A stretch of 64,000 nt of DNA from Phycisphaerae bacterium (GCA_030426385.1 JAUHYI010000009.1:1-64000), one strand, 5' to 3'. Shown: positions 35,352 to 44,242, numbered from the stretch's first letter. Notes: a model not told the origin generated them from the sequence alone. A program made the numbers and translations.

Positions 35352-36911
35352 ATGTATGAATTGAGTTGTCCATCCTGTGCTCATGTGACCCGGTTGCCGT
35401 TTGTGCGTATCGGTGCGGTGGCCACATGCGAGGAATGCGACACGCGATTTCAAATTGAGCGTAAACATGTGCAGCATCATGCGGAGCCTGTGGACACGTC
35501 AGCCGAGGATGAATCGCTATTCAGTGGCAGTGCGGGTGGTTTAACGGGCGAGGGTGGTGAACCGGGTGCGGGGCGGATTGATTCTTACCATGGAAGTGGG
35601 GGAAGTGGGGGAAGCGGGGAAGCGAATGCGTCGATGCTGTCAGGCAATGTCGGGGCAGGTGGTGGCGTGGGGGGGGGCAGTGTCGGTGTGGGCGGGCGGG
35701 GTGCGCGACATGTAGGGGGTGTGGGGGCAGGTGGTGGGGCAGGTGGTGGGGCAAGTGGTGGGGCGAGTGTGGGGGTGGGCGGTAGGCCACGGAGCAGTCG
35801 TGAATCGGGGCGAGTGCGCGGGGGTGGTCCAGCGCGTCGGCGCGGCGGTCGGCGTGGTGTAGGTTGGGGCGTGGTGAGCTGGCTGTTGACGTTGGGTGCG
35901 ATGCTGGGATTCGTGGTGGCGGGCTTGTTCTGGATGGCGATGGAGTGGGGCCTGATCGGCGATGGCAATGTGGTTGAACCCGAGCCGGTTGTCGCGGCTG
36001 AGGATACTGTGCCTGATTATCGCCTGACGTATGGATTGGACATCGTCGATCCGGAGATCGTGAACCCAACGCCGTGGACCTCGACGTCGGACATGTACAT
36101 GGACACCGAGCGTGACGAGGGGGCCGTGGTGGTTCGGCGTGAATCGAATTATGTTGATCCGGAAGGCCGTCATGTGTTGGCGGCGATTGTGGAAAACAAA
36201 GGCGAGCGAACGATATCGTTGGCGTATCTGACGCTGTCGCTGGTGGATGAAACGGCGCAGGTTTTTGCGCGAAGCCTGGTGCCGGTGGTGATGTTGCGGC
36301 CCAATTCGCCACGGGAAATCAGCGTGGATGTGCCAGATGAATTGATGACGCGATTTGATTCGATTGGATGGTCGGTTGAGGTGATCAACGAATTGCCGCG
36401 TTCGGTGGCATTGCTGGGTGTGGCGTTATCGGTGGAGGCGATCAATCCTGGGCCTGACGGTTTGGTGAAAATTGAAGCGGTGAATCGGACGGGCCAGATG
36501 TTGTCGGAATTGATGTTCCTGTTTCGCGCGACCGATGAAACCGGGCGTGTGGTGGGATCGTGGCGATACCAGTTACGAGATTTGTTGGCGTTGGATCAGA
36601 AGATTTCATTTTTAGCGGCGACGCCGATTTTTGAAGAAATTGGTCCGATGGCGTGGTCGGTCGAAGCGGTGGGCGTGATCGCTGATCCGTTGGACCGACG
36701 CGATCATGGTGGGATGCCCGAACCGTTGGGCCGGTTGGGGCGGTTGGGCTCAAGAGACGGGGCGAATGTGAAAGGCGTTAACGGACTGAACGGTGTCGAT
36801 GGTCTGGATGGCCGAGATGACTTAGATGATGATGAGCCGGTCAGCGATCAAGCAGGCCGACGTGCGATTGATACAATCGACGCCCAACCACCCGTGACGA
36901 CCCCCGAGTAA
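35352..36911 (+). CDS. Zinc-finger, Gly-rich membrane protein
   Basis: The 519-residue product begins with a zinc ribbon (Cys6, 9, 26, 29: CPSC...CEEC), like the MJ0042-type finger. A Gly-rich low-complexity region follows (~57-160), built from GT/G-rich repeats. One membrane helix lies at ~172-197 (WLLTLGAMLGFVVAGLFW). Outside are two similar beta-rich domains: one with VLAAIVENKGERTISLAYLT, then one with KIEAVNRTGQMLSELMFLF. These look like FxLYD-type repeats. The protein may sense or anchor something at the membrane, but no function is assigned. Confidence 0.75.
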   Translation: MYELSCPSCAHVTRLPFVRIGAVATCEECDTRFQIERKHVQHHAEPVDTSAEDESLFSGSAGGLTGEGGEPGAGRIDSYHGSGGSGGSGEANASMLSGNVGAGGGVGGGSVGVGGRGARHVGGVGAGGGAGGGASGGASVGVGGRPRSSRESGRVRGGGPARRRGGRRGVGWGVVSWLLTLGAMLGFVVAGLFWMAMEWGLIGDGNVVEPEPVVAAEDTVPDYRLTYGLDIVDPEIVNPTPWTSTSDMYMDTERDEGAVVVRRESNYVDPEGRHVLAAIVENKGERTISLAYLTLSLVDETAQVFARSLVPVVMLRPNSPREISVDVPDELMTRFDSIGWSVEVINELPRSVALLGVALSVEAINPGPDGLVKIEAVNRTGQMLSELMFLFRATDETGRVVGSWRYQLRDLLALDQKISFLAATPIFEEIGPMAWSVEAVGVIADPLDRRDHGGMPEPLGRLGRLGSRDGANVKGVNGLNGVDGLDGRDDLDDDEPVSDQAGRRAIDTIDAQPPVTTPE

Positions 36912-36983
36912 TAGCCTCAATCATGATCGTCCACGAATCGTTTGTTCGTGTGCAGATCATCGAGCCCGCCAGAATACTGACGC

Positions 36984-38171
36984 ATGGTTATCCCGATACG
37001 CACTGATCGCCAACTCAAGTCCACGCCTTGGGTGAACTACGCGCTGATCGCGGTGAACGTGGTGATCTTCCTGTTGACCAAAGAACAGATCGCAGCGTCG
37101 TCGATGGTCGCGGCCCCGCCGGGCGGATTCGAAACCTTGCGTGAGCATTACCCGGTGGTGGGCTACTACCTGTATCCCACGCACCCGCAATGGTCGCAAT
37201 TCATCACGTATCAATTCCTGCATGGCTCGTGGATGCATCTGATCGGGAACATGGTTTTTCTGTTTGTGTTCGGCAACAGCGTGGAAGATCGGCTGGGCAA
37301 GGTGGGATACCTGGCGTTCTATCTGGCGGGCGGTATCCTGGCAGGGCTTGGGCATGCCATGGTGGAACTCAACAGTGTGTTGGGGGCTAGCGGTGCGGTG
37401 TCGGCGGTGACGGGCGCTTATCTTGCGCTGTTCCCGTTGAGCAATGTGGTGATTGTCATCTGGTTCATCATGATCGGCGCATTCGAAGTGTCGAGCGTGG
37501 TGTTGATCTGTTTCCAGATTGTGCAGAACCTGATTTCCGAATTGCTCGGGCTTGATGGTGTGGCATACCTGGCGCACCTGAGTGGGTATGGCTATGGTTT
37601 TGCCATCGGGATGTTGATGTTGTATTGCAAGATATTGCCGCGCGAACCGTACGACATGTTGGCCTTGATCGAACGGCAAAAACGGCGCGCCGAATTCCGC
37701 GCGATGACCCGACGGGGACAGTCGCCATGGGCCCATCTCAGTCCGGATGGCGTGATCATCGATGCGAAAGATGGCGAAGCCTTGTCAGAAGAAGAACAGC
37801 GCCTGGCAGGATTGCGTCGCAAGGTAAGCACGGCACTGGCGGCGCATGATGCCTCCCGGGCCACAGCCGCCTATCGCGAACTGTTGGCGGTTGATTCGCG
37901 ACAGGTGTTGACCGAAACGCAACAGTTGGATGTGGCCAACCTGTTGATGAGTCAAGGCGAATATCCCACCGCAGCGCATGCGTATGAATTGTTCCTCGAA
38001 AAATTTACGCGTTACAGTCAGCGTGAACAGATCCAGTTGATTCTGGGGTTGATCTATGCGCGTTACCTGGATGAACATCAACGGGCAGCGACGTTATTAG
38101 AAGCGGCGATGCCACGATTGGCCGATCCGGCGCAGGTGGCATTGGCCAAGAGCACGCTCGAGGAATTGTGA
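36984..38171 (+). CDS. Rhomboid-family membrane protease with TPR-like C-terminus
   Basis: Rhomboids are serine proteases that cut within membranes. The 395-residue product has HGSWMHLIGNMVFLFVFG, the catalytic Ser in LGASGAVSAVTGAY and the catalytic His in YLAHLSGYGYGFAIG, in the usual six-helix core. After residue ~225 comes a soluble region of helical pairs (STALAAHDASRATAAYRELL; LLMSQGEYPTAAHAYELFLE) resembling tetratricopeptide repeats, which could recruit substrates. It follows the zinc-finger membrane gene by 72 bases on the same strand. Confidence 0.9.
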   Translation: MVIPIRTDRQLKSTPWVNYALIAVNVVIFLLTKEQIAASSMVAAPPGGFETLREHYPVVGYYLYPTHPQWSQFITYQFLHGSWMHLIGNMVFLFVFGNSVEDRLGKVGYLAFYLAGGILAGLGHAMVELNSVLGASGAVSAVTGAYLALFPLSNVVIVIWFIMIGAFEVSSVVLICFQIVQNLISELLGLDGVAYLAHLSGYGYGFAIGMLMLYCKILPREPYDMLALIERQKRRAEFRAMTRRGQSPWAHLSPDGVIIDAKDGEALSEEEQRLAGLRRKVSTALAAHDASRATAAYRELLAVDSRQVLTETQQLDVANLLMSQGEYPTAAHAYELFLEKFTRYSQREQIQLILGLIYARYLDEHQRAATLLEAAMPRLADPAQVALAKSTLEEL

Positions 38172-38246
38172 CTCACGCCTACCAAAGCGCGGATGCCAAA
38201 CACGTCGGGATGCAGGTTTTTTGGGCAGTGGTACATTTTGAAATGC

Positions 38247-38320
38247 TTAACGAGCCGCGACCGTCAGGGAGCGGGTTTCCAACAGGTTTGGCCCGCTCCC
38301 TGACGGTCGCGGCTCGTTAA
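38247..38320. repeat. Long perfect inverted repeat, family H3
   Basis: Two 29-base arms (38247-38275 and 38292-38320) are exact inverse complements, with a 16-base spacer. The arms start TTAACGAGCCGCGACCGTCA. A second copy is at 47794-47865 with the same arms and a different spacer, and flanks of ACCACTACC type. The rest of the gap 38172-38617 shows no gene. Confidence 0.9.
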
Positions 38321-38617
38321 AGTGAACCACTACCTTTTTTGGGGGCCAGACAGGGGGCGTCGGGCGGTTCATGCAGGCTGACAATCAATTCACTACAATG
38401 TTGGCTCCGTTGATCAGTTTGTTCCCGGATGTTAGCGCTGAAAGTGGTCGGACCACACACACGCGATCAATAGCATTCCGGGTATCGGTCTTGGTATCGG
38501 CCTCGGCATCAGCATGGAACCGTTCGTCTGATTCAGTTTGATTCAGCCTGACGCATGCTGATCCGGCGTGAACGGGTCTTTTTTACAAATTCATTTTTTT
38601 TTGAGGCGAACAGTACT

Positions 38618-39811
38618 ATGTCAGGTAATGTAGTCATCGGGCAATCAGGCGGTCCAACCGCAGTCATCAATCAATCTCTGGTGGGCGTGGCCGAAACCCT
38701 GCGTGGGCAAAAAGGCATCGGTCGCATCTGGGGCGCATGCAATGCGGTGCGCGGCATGATTGAAGATCGATTTGTCGATTTGACCGACATTCCGCAGGAT
38801 GTTTTGGATCGTATCGCCAACACGCCGTCCGCCGGTTTGGGGTCGAGTCGCGATAAGCCTGACGCCGATTACTGTGCGAAAATTTTCGAGGTGTTGAAAA
38901 AGAAAGACGTGCAATATTTTTTCTACATCGGCGGCAACGACAGTTCGGACACGTGCCGAATTATCAATGAGCTGGCCAATGAAAGTGGCTACGAATTGCG
39001 ATGTTTCCATGTGCCCAAGACGATCGACAACGATCTGATGCATAACGATCACACGCCGGGGTTTGCATCGGCAGCGAAATTTGTGGCCCAGGCATTCATG
39101 GGTGACAACCTCGACAACCGAGCGTTGGCTGGCGTGAAAATCAACGTGGTGATGGGACGCCATGCCGGGTTCCTCACCGCCGCGAGCGTGATGGGTCGGC
39201 GTAATGAAGAAGACGGTCCGCATCTGGTGTACGTGCCCGAGGTGGCGTTTGATGAAGATAAATTTCTGGGCAAGGTTGACGCGACCTACAAAAAATATGG
39301 ACGCTGCCTGATCGCGGTGAGTGAAGGCATTCACGATGAAGATAACGTGCCGATGGCGATCCGATTGGCCGCAGAGCAAGGCCACCATGTCGAGCGCGAT
39401 GCCCACGGGAATATTCAATTATCCGGCACCGGGGCGTTGGGTGATTTCCTGAGTCAGTTGGTGAAAAGCAAACTGAAAATCAGCCGAGTGCGTGCTGACA
39501 CGTTTGGCTATATGCAACGCAGTTTTGTGGGTTGCACCTCGCCAGTGGATGCCGCCGAAGCCCGTGCGGTGGGTGCGGCGGCAGCACGTCACGCGCTATC
39601 GGGTGATGTCGATGGTTCGCTGGCCATTCAACGGGTGAACGACCAACCCTACGAAGTGGCCTACAAGCGCGTGGAGCTTGGCGACGTAGCGGGCAAGACG
39701 CGCACGATGGATGTCTCGCACATTGTGGATGGCTGCGATATCGCCGACAGCTTCCGCGATTACCTAAGGCCGTTGGTGGGCGAATTGCCCGTGATCGAAA
39801 CGTTTTCGTAA
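38618..39811 (+). CDS. pfp: Pyrophosphate-type 6-phosphofructokinase
   Basis: The enzyme phosphorylates fructose-6-phosphate, here probably with pyrophosphate and reversibly. The 397-residue product has IGQSGGPTAVINQS at the start. GGNDSSDT at 105-112 places Asp where ATP enzymes have Gly, and Lys134 in PKTIDND replaces Gly; both are marks of PPi dependence. I chose ATG 38618 with GAGGCG upstream, as the frame from 38555 adds an unlikely tail. uxuA follows 116 bases later, so sugar-acid and glycolytic steps may be linked. PPi specificity is inferred from residues. Confidence 0.9.
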   Translation: MSGNVVIGQSGGPTAVINQSLVGVAETLRGQKGIGRIWGACNAVRGMIEDRFVDLTDIPQDVLDRIANTPSAGLGSSRDKPDADYCAKIFEVLKKKDVQYFFYIGGNDSSDTCRIINELANESGYELRCFHVPKTIDNDLMHNDHTPGFASAAKFVAQAFMGDNLDNRALAGVKINVVMGRHAGFLTAASVMGRRNEEDGPHLVYVPEVAFDEDKFLGKVDATYKKYGRCLIAVSEGIHDEDNVPMAIRLAAEQGHHVERDAHGNIQLSGTGALGDFLSQLVKSKLKISRVRADTFGYMQRSFVGCTSPVDAAEARAVGAAAARHALSGDVDGSLAIQRVNDQPYEVAYKRVELGDVAGKTRTMDVSHIVDGCDIADSFRDYLRPLVGELPVIETFS

Positions 39812-39883
39812 GCATGCCATAATGCCAGCGGAATGAACAGTGCCAAGAACAGTGGAAGCTCGCCGCAGAAAAATGAAAGCAAA

Positions 39884-39921
39884 TTGGGGGGGGGCAAGTG
39901 GGGGGGTGGGGGGAGAGGTAG
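39884..39921. repeat. G-run repeat just upstream of uxuA
   Basis: Runs of nine, seven and six Gs end in GGGGAGAGG, which also looks like the uxuA ribosome binding site. Changes in run length would alter the leader close to the start codon. Confidence 0.85.
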
Positions 39922-39927
39922 CACGAT

Positions 39928-40980
39928 ATGAAAATGACAATGCGTTGGTTTGGGCAGGATGATCCGGTGTCCCTGGCAAACATCAGGCAAGTGCCGGGCG
40001 TTACGGGAATGGTCAGTGCGTTGTACGACGTTGAAGTCGGCGAAGCATGGTCGGTCGCGAGTCTAGCCAAGTTGCGCGATGACGTGAATGCGGTGGGCAT
40101 GAATCTGGATGTGATCGAATCGATCAGCGTACATCCGGATATCAAGTTGGGGTTGCCCACGCGCGATGGTTACATCGATGCGTATTGCGAATCGATTCGT
40201 GCGATGGGCAAGGTTGGCATTCCGGTGCTGTGTTACAACTTCATGCCGGTGTTCGACTGGACGCGAACGAATTTATTGCATCCGTTTGCGGACGGTTCGC
40301 ATGCGTTGAGTTTCAATTATGAAGAGCTGTCGCATTTGAATCTGGAAGAGGACGGCGCGGGGGCGTTGCCCGGTTGGGGTGCGGTGTATTCGAAAGAAGA
40401 GCTGTCGGATTTGATGGCAAAATTTCGCGAGCTGGGCCCGGACCGATTGTGGGAAAACTTAGCGTATTTCCTGCGAAAAGTGGTGCCGGTCGCCGAGGAA
40501 GCGGGCGTGCGCATGGGCATTCATCCGGATGATCCGCCGTGGTCGATTTTTGGATTGCCGCGGATTGTGACCGATGAAAGTGCGCTGGTGCGCATCTGTA
40601 AAATCATCGACAGTCCGAGCAATGGCGTCACGCTATGCACCGGGTCATTGGGCGCGTCGTTGTCGAATAACCTGCCGCAGATTGTACGCCGGTTGGGCGA
40701 TCGCATTAATTTCGTACACATGCGCAACGTGTCGATCACTGGCAACAAAGATTTCCATGAGAGCCCGCACCTGTCGGTGTTGGGCAGCATCGACATGTAT
40801 CAGGTGGCCAAGTCGCTGGTCGCGATTGGTTACAACGGGCCTGTGCGTCCGGATCATGGCCGCATGATCTGGGGCGAAGAGGGTCGCCCGGGGTACGGCC
40901 TATTCGACCGCTCGTTGGGCGCGATGTATTTGCAGGGCCTGTTCGAAGCAGCCAATCACCAACGGCACAACGCATGGTAG
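39928..40980 (+). CDS. uxuA: Mannonate dehydratase
   Basis: UxuA removes water from D-mannonate to give 2-keto-3-deoxygluconate in glucuronate breakdown. The 350-residue product shows the TIM-barrel landmarks CYNFMPVFDWTRT, MGIHPDDPPW, LCTGSLGA, NFVHMRNV and VRPDHGRMIW, with the His, Cys and Asp metal ligands expected in the family. ATG 39928 follows a purine-rich AGAGG that is part of a G-run repeat. No uxaC, uxuB or kdgK gene is beside it. The stop is followed directly by CCCCCC, another instance of a C run after a stop in the sense strand. Confidence 0.95.
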   Translation: MKMTMRWFGQDDPVSLANIRQVPGVTGMVSALYDVEVGEAWSVASLAKLRDDVNAVGMNLDVIESISVHPDIKLGLPTRDGYIDAYCESIRAMGKVGIPVLCYNFMPVFDWTRTNLLHPFADGSHALSFNYEELSHLNLEEDGAGALPGWGAVYSKEELSDLMAKFRELGPDRLWENLAYFLRKVVPVAEEAGVRMGIHPDDPPWSIFGLPRIVTDESALVRICKIIDSPSNGVTLCTGSLGASLSNNLPQIVRRLGDRINFVHMRNVSITGNKDFHESPHLSVLGSIDMYQVAKSLVAIGYNGPVRPDHGRMIWGEEGRPGYGLFDRSLGAMYLQGLFEAANHQRHNAW

Positions 40981-41030
40981 CCCCCCACACACTGATACGG
41001 CTCCCCTAAATTTCTAACGTGTGATTCCCC

Positions 41031-41116
41031 GTTAGCCGTCGCTCTTGGGCGGTGCGTGTGGGGCGGGGGGCAGGGATTTGTTGACGGTGACGCGCCGCCC
41101 AAGGGCGGCGGCTAAC
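41031..41116. repeat. Paired REP-like palindrome, family H2
   Basis: GTTAGCCGTCGCTCTTGGGC on the left is matched imperfectly by the inverse ending GGCGGCTAAC. The right flank GATGAGTTCTAAACGGATGC is the end shared with H1 elements. A G-run repeat starts about 28 bases later. Confidence 0.85.
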
Positions 41117-41150
41117 GGATGAGTTCTAAACGGATGCGTATTAATAGCGC

Positions 41151-41197
41151 AGGGGAAAAATGGGGGGAAAGTGGGGGGAAGTGGGGGGGGTGGGGGG
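41151..41197. repeat. G-run repeat after the 35-residue gene
   Basis: GGGGAAAAATGGGGGGAAAG is followed by two further runs of six or more Gs, ending directly at the minus-strand stop of the small gene. Confidence 0.9.
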
Positions 41198-41305
41198 TTA
41201 CATGCCGGTCATCCACATGTGAAGGCACAGTGCGGTGAAAACAGCAATGGTCATTGCGGTGATGAGGGCTCGCGATGACGGGATAGCGCTGGTCAGTAGT
41301 TCCAT
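41198..41305 (-). CDS. 35-residue membrane peptide
   Basis: A short minus-strand gene reads MELLTSAIPSSRALITAMTI then AVFTALCLHMWMTGM. It has a strong AGGAG ribosome binding site about 8 bases before ATG 41305 and a TAA at 41198. One hydrophobic helix (about residues 13-33) suggests a membrane microprotein. The stop is followed in the mRNA sense by a C-run element, as in several full-size minus genes here, which supports it being real. The family is unknown; the nearest minus-strand neighbour is distant, so it is probably monocistronic. Confidence 0.6.
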   Translation of the reverse strand: MELLTSAIPSSRALITAMTIAVFTALCLHMWMTGM

Positions 41306-41659
41306 GGTGTGTTCTCCTGGTCATGTTGATCGTGTGAATGACGAGTTACGAGTTACGAATTACGAGTTAGGATCGTGTGCTGTGCTGTGCTGGTCTGGGG
41401 ACGTTGATTGGATGACGGACACATGCCGCGATACGGGCGCGGACCGAATCGGTGGGTGTGGGTTGGTGGAATGAAGTTGGGTTGTCGTCGTCGTCGTCGG
41501 CTCACTTGTGGATAAGTGAGGGCTGATGAAACGTACGATTTAGCCGGTGGAAGAGGCAAATAAATGCGAAAAATATTTTTTAACCCAGTGGTGAACGGCC
41601 CGGTAGATTGTGGCAAGTCGTACAATCGTTACGATTGAACCGCTATACTCAGGATTGCC
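41306..41659. other. Gap between the small peptide gene and the STAS gene
   Basis: Holds a short ACGAGTTACGA-type repeat near 41340-41370 and a GTCGTC run near 41480. It must contain promoters for both flanking genes, but I cannot place them. No gene is seen. Confidence 0.5.
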
Positions 41660-42004
41660 ATGGAAATTCAAACACGTTGGCTCGAACAGGATGTGTTGGT
41701 GATTCGCCCGGAAGGTCGCTTGGATGACCAGACGAGCGATTCGTTTTTTCATATGACCGAATCGCTGGTCGCTGGTGCGGATGCCAAGGTGATTATCGAT
41801 TGTTCGGCGTTGACGTTTGTGTCGAGCCTGGGCTTGGCGACGATGATCCGATTTCATACCCGGCTCAAGCGTGAGCATGGCGAAGTGAAGTTGGCGGCAT
41901 TGGGACAGTTTTTCCAAAAGCTGTTGGTGGTGGTGGGACTACATCGGGTTTTTGCTGCGTATGCCGATGTGGAAACAGCGCACCGGGCATTTATCAAATT
42001 GTGA
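41660..42004 (+). CDS. STAS-domain anti-sigma factor antagonist-like protein
   Basis: The 114-residue product has the STAS pattern: VLVIRPEGRLDDQTSDSF at the start, VIIDCSALTFVSSLGLATMI with the Ser residues that are phosphorylated in SpoIIAA-like proteins, then KLAALGQFFQKLL. Such proteins usually bind an anti-sigma factor with a kinase fold. No such kinase is adjacent, so its partner is unknown. It is followed 21 bases later by a small lipoprotein gene and then an SGNH hydrolase, probably one transcript. Confidence 0.85.
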   Translation: MEIQTRWLEQDVLVIRPEGRLDDQTSDSFFHMTESLVAGADAKVIIDCSALTFVSSLGLATMIRFHTRLKREHGEVKLAALGQFFQKLLVVVGLHRVFAAYADVETAHRAFIKL

Positions 42005-42025
42005 ATTTTTAAGATAGGAACACAC

Positions 42026-42196
42026 ATGATGCATGTGAATAAGAAACGAAGCGGGTGGGTCGTCAGTCTGTTGATGGTGGTGGGGTTGATGCTGTGCTTG
42101 AGTGCATGTGCGAAAAATCCGGACCCCTATGGCGATCGCACGTTGGAAACATCGAACCATACAGGACCACCACGCGGCGGCGGCCAGGCTCCTTGA
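42026..42196 (+). CDS. 56-residue predicted lipoprotein
   Basis: ATG 42026 has AGGAA upstream. The signal helix VVSLLMVVGLMLCLSAC ends in lipobox LSAC with Cys at residue 28. Only 28 polar residues follow (KNPDPYGDRTLETSNHTGPP and RGGGQAP). The mature form would be a short lipid-anchored peptide, like the small entericidin- or Lpp-like lipoproteins in size only. It lies between the STAS and SGNH hydrolase genes and is probably co-transcribed. The family is unknown. Confidence 0.7.
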   Translation: MMHVNKKRSGWVVSLLMVVGLMLCLSACAKNPDPYGDRTLETSNHTGPPRGGGQAP

Positions 42197-42255
42197 TGGT
42201 GCGTATTCCAGATGATCATGACGGAGGCGGTGGACAGGTTCGTTGGTATTGATGG

Positions 42256-42903
42256 ATGAAAAATATGATTGCTGACAACACGACGCTACTGTTTCAAGGG
42301 GATTCGATTACCAACGTCCATCGCATGCCAGAGGAAACGAATCTGGCGTTTCGATTGGGATCGGGTTATCCGCTGTTGATTGCAGCGCCTGTGTTACACG
42401 CACGGCCCAGGTGCGGCATTACGTTTGAGAATCGCGGGGTATCGGGTAATACACTGCGAGAATTACACGAACGTTGGCAAGTGGATGCTTTGGATATTAA
42501 GCCTGATGTATTGAGTTTGCTGGTTGGGGTGAACGATGCGGTCTTGATGGCCAATGATGCGGCCGATTATTCGGCGCAAACGTATGACCGTTTGTATCGT
42601 GAATTGCTGGATCGATCGTTAGAGATCAATTCCGCGTTGGTGCTGATTATGATGGAGCCGTTTGTGTTGCCGGTGACCGATCGGACTCGGGCGTGGGAAG
42701 GGCATTGCTATCAATGCCAAACGATCGTACCGAAAATTGCGAAAGATTACGGCGCACTGTTTGTGCCGTTACAGGAACGGTTCAATGCGGCCTGTGATTT
42801 GGCACCTGCGGAGCATTGGCTTTATGACGGTGTTCATCCTGCGCCCGCGGGGCAATGGTTGATCGCTCAGGCATGGTTGGACGCGACCGGCGTGCTGGCT
42901 TGA
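42256..42903 (+). CDS. SGNH/GDSL-family hydrolase
   Basis: The 215-residue product carries the blocks of the SGNH fold: LFQGDSITN with the nucleophile Ser, the Gly in ENRGVSGNT, LVGVNDAVL with the Asn, and the catalytic pair in YDGVHPAPAGQ. These enzymes cut esters or acetyl groups from lipids or glycans. No signal peptide is seen, so it is likely cytoplasmic. An in-frame ATG at 42265 is an alternative start. It appears to be the last gene of the STAS-lipoprotein-hydrolase set. The substrate is unknown. Confidence 0.9.
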   Translation: MKNMIADNTTLLFQGDSITNVHRMPEETNLAFRLGSGYPLLIAAPVLHARPRCGITFENRGVSGNTLRELHERWQVDALDIKPDVLSLLVGVNDAVLMANDAADYSAQTYDRLYRELLDRSLEINSALVLIMMEPFVLPVTDRTRAWEGHCYQCQTIVPKIAKDYGALFVPLQERFNAACDLAPAEHWLYDGVHPAPAGQWLIAQAWLDATGVLA

Positions 42904-43013
42904 AACGGGCCGATGGACCAGTGATTTGGGTGGCGTTTATGGGTGTTTGCGTTTGTGTGTATGGGGGCGTCGTTTTTTATGTGGGTTAATTTATTGCGAA
43001 ACGAGCGTCACTG

Positions 43014-43493
43014 ATGATCAATACGAAACAAGTGGCTGATCGCCGAACCTTGCGTTTTGAAAACATGCATGAGATTTTGGCCGACGCCGAATCATTGGCC
43101 AGTCAGCCCTGTCACCTGTTGGGCAACTGGTCACTGGGGCAGATTTTTCATCACCTGTCGCTGCCGATGGTGTGTTGTGTGCAGGGTTTTGGTGACGCGA
43201 AATTGGCGTTGCCGATGCGCGTGGTGGGGCGTTTGATCAAGAAGCAATCGTTGGCCAAGGGGTTTCCCGCGGGAGTTCGTTTTCCTAAGCCGTTGGTTCC
43301 CGCGTTTACGCCCAAGCCTTGTTCAACGGAAGAAGGATTGGCCGCATTGCGTGAAGCGATAGCCTTGTTAAGCACGACGGATGTGCGGCATCCAAGTCCG
43401 TTGTTCGGGGCGATGACCGTTGCCGATTGGGAGCAAATGCATTTGCGACATGCAGAGCTGCACCTGAGTTTTGCGGTGCCCGAAGGCGAATGA
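43014..43493 (+). CDS. DUF1569-type DinB-like protein
   Basis: The 159-residue product fits the DUF1569 pattern: the start RRTLRFENMHEILADAESLA, then LGNWSLGQIFHHLSLPM with candidate metal-ligand His residues, and the C-terminal HPSPLFGAMTVADWEQMHLR followed by HAELHLSF. The fold is a four-helix bundle related to DinB. Some relatives are thiol-linked metal enzymes, but the function here is unknown. ATG 43014 has no strong ribosome binding site. It follows the SGNH hydrolase gene by 110 bases. Confidence 0.8.
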   Translation: MINTKQVADRRTLRFENMHEILADAESLASQPCHLLGNWSLGQIFHHLSLPMVCCVQGFGDAKLALPMRVVGRLIKKQSLAKGFPAGVRFPKPLVPAFTPKPCSTEEGLAALREAIALLSTTDVRHPSPLFGAMTVADWEQMHLRHAELHLSFAVPEGE

Positions 43494-43742
43494 TTGGACG
43501 CATGGTTATCGGCCGCGCAGTAATGCGTCGTAGTGTCCATTGTGCGTGCGTTATGTCTGAAGGCCGTGGGTTGGGGTGAGGGTATGTAGTGGAGGTGGGT
43601 GTGCGGTGTGGGTGTGGTGTGTGTGGGGTGGGGGGGGTGGGGTCAAGCGGGTAATGGGTTTCGTCGATAGCGCTATGGGCGTTGGTTTTTTTTAACGCCC
43701 GTGATGTTGTGTTGCGAATCTTTTATATGACGGAGCTTGACC
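43494..43742. other. GT/G-rich leader before the globin gene
   Basis: Low-complexity GGTGTGGGTGTGGTG sequence and an 8-G run occur at about 43570-43645. No gene is seen. Confidence 0.6.
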
Positions 43743-44162
43743 ATGTCGTTGAATGTTGAAATGCTCGAATCGAGTTTTGCGTTGTTGGCTCCGCGTGCGG
43801 ATGAATTGGCCGATCGTTTTTATGATCGGCTATTCCGTGAAAACCCGCAGTTGCGTGCGATGTTTCCGGAAGATATGTCGGGCCAAAAGAAAAAGCTGAT
43901 CAGTGCCCTGGCGCTGGTGGTGGCCAACTTGCGTAAGGGTGACGTGCTGAACGAAGCGGTGGGTGCGCTGGGCGTTCGGCACATCGATTACGGGGTCAAA
44001 CGCGAGCACTACCCAATCGTGGGACGCACGCTGTTGGCCTCGCTGGGCGAATTGGCGGGCGACCTGTGGACGCCTGAGCTTGAGGCCGCCTGGGCCGATG
44101 CCTATGGCGCGTTGCAAGCGATTATTTTTGAGGCATTGGACCGTCACAGCGCTGCGGCGTGA
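43743..44162 (+). CDS. Single-domain bacterial globin
   Basis: The 139-residue product resembles the globin domain of flavohaemoglobins and Vitreoscilla-type haemoglobin. FYDRLFRENPQLRAMFP contains the B10 Tyr and CD1 Phe region. The likely proximal His lies in GVRHIDYGVKREHYPIVG, and the last helices include LWTPELEAAWADAYGAL. It probably binds oxygen or nitric oxide in the cytoplasm. No reductase domain is attached. I chose ATG 43743; a TTG two codons earlier is in frame. A G-rich stretch lies upstream. Confidence 0.9.
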   Translation: MSLNVEMLESSFALLAPRADELADRFYDRLFRENPQLRAMFPEDMSGQKKKLISALALVVANLRKGDVLNEAVGALGVRHIDYGVKREHYPIVGRTLLASLGELAGDLWTPELEAAWADAYGALQAIIFEALDRHSAAA

Positions 44163-44196
44163 TGACACGTCAAAGCAAGCGCTGGGCCAGTGGGCA

Positions 44197-44242
44197 TGCG
44201 GGGGAAACGTGGGGGGGAAAGTGGGGGGAAAAGTGGGGGGGC
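44197..44242. repeat. G-run repeat after the SYLF gene stop
   Basis: CGGGGGAAACGTGGGGGGG is followed by AAAGTGGGGGG and AAAAGTGGGGGGG units and ends at the minus-strand TAA of the SYLF gene. It lies between convergent genes. Confidence 0.9.

Noticed and set aside
35600-35850. Gly-rich region as a collagen-like or PE_PGRS-type domain
   Set aside because: There is no regular Gly-X-Y period; the region is derived from GT/G-rich repeats.
38247-38320. H3 inverted repeats as ends of an insertion sequence
   Set aside because: Only a 16-base spacer lies between the arms and no transposase or target duplication is seen.
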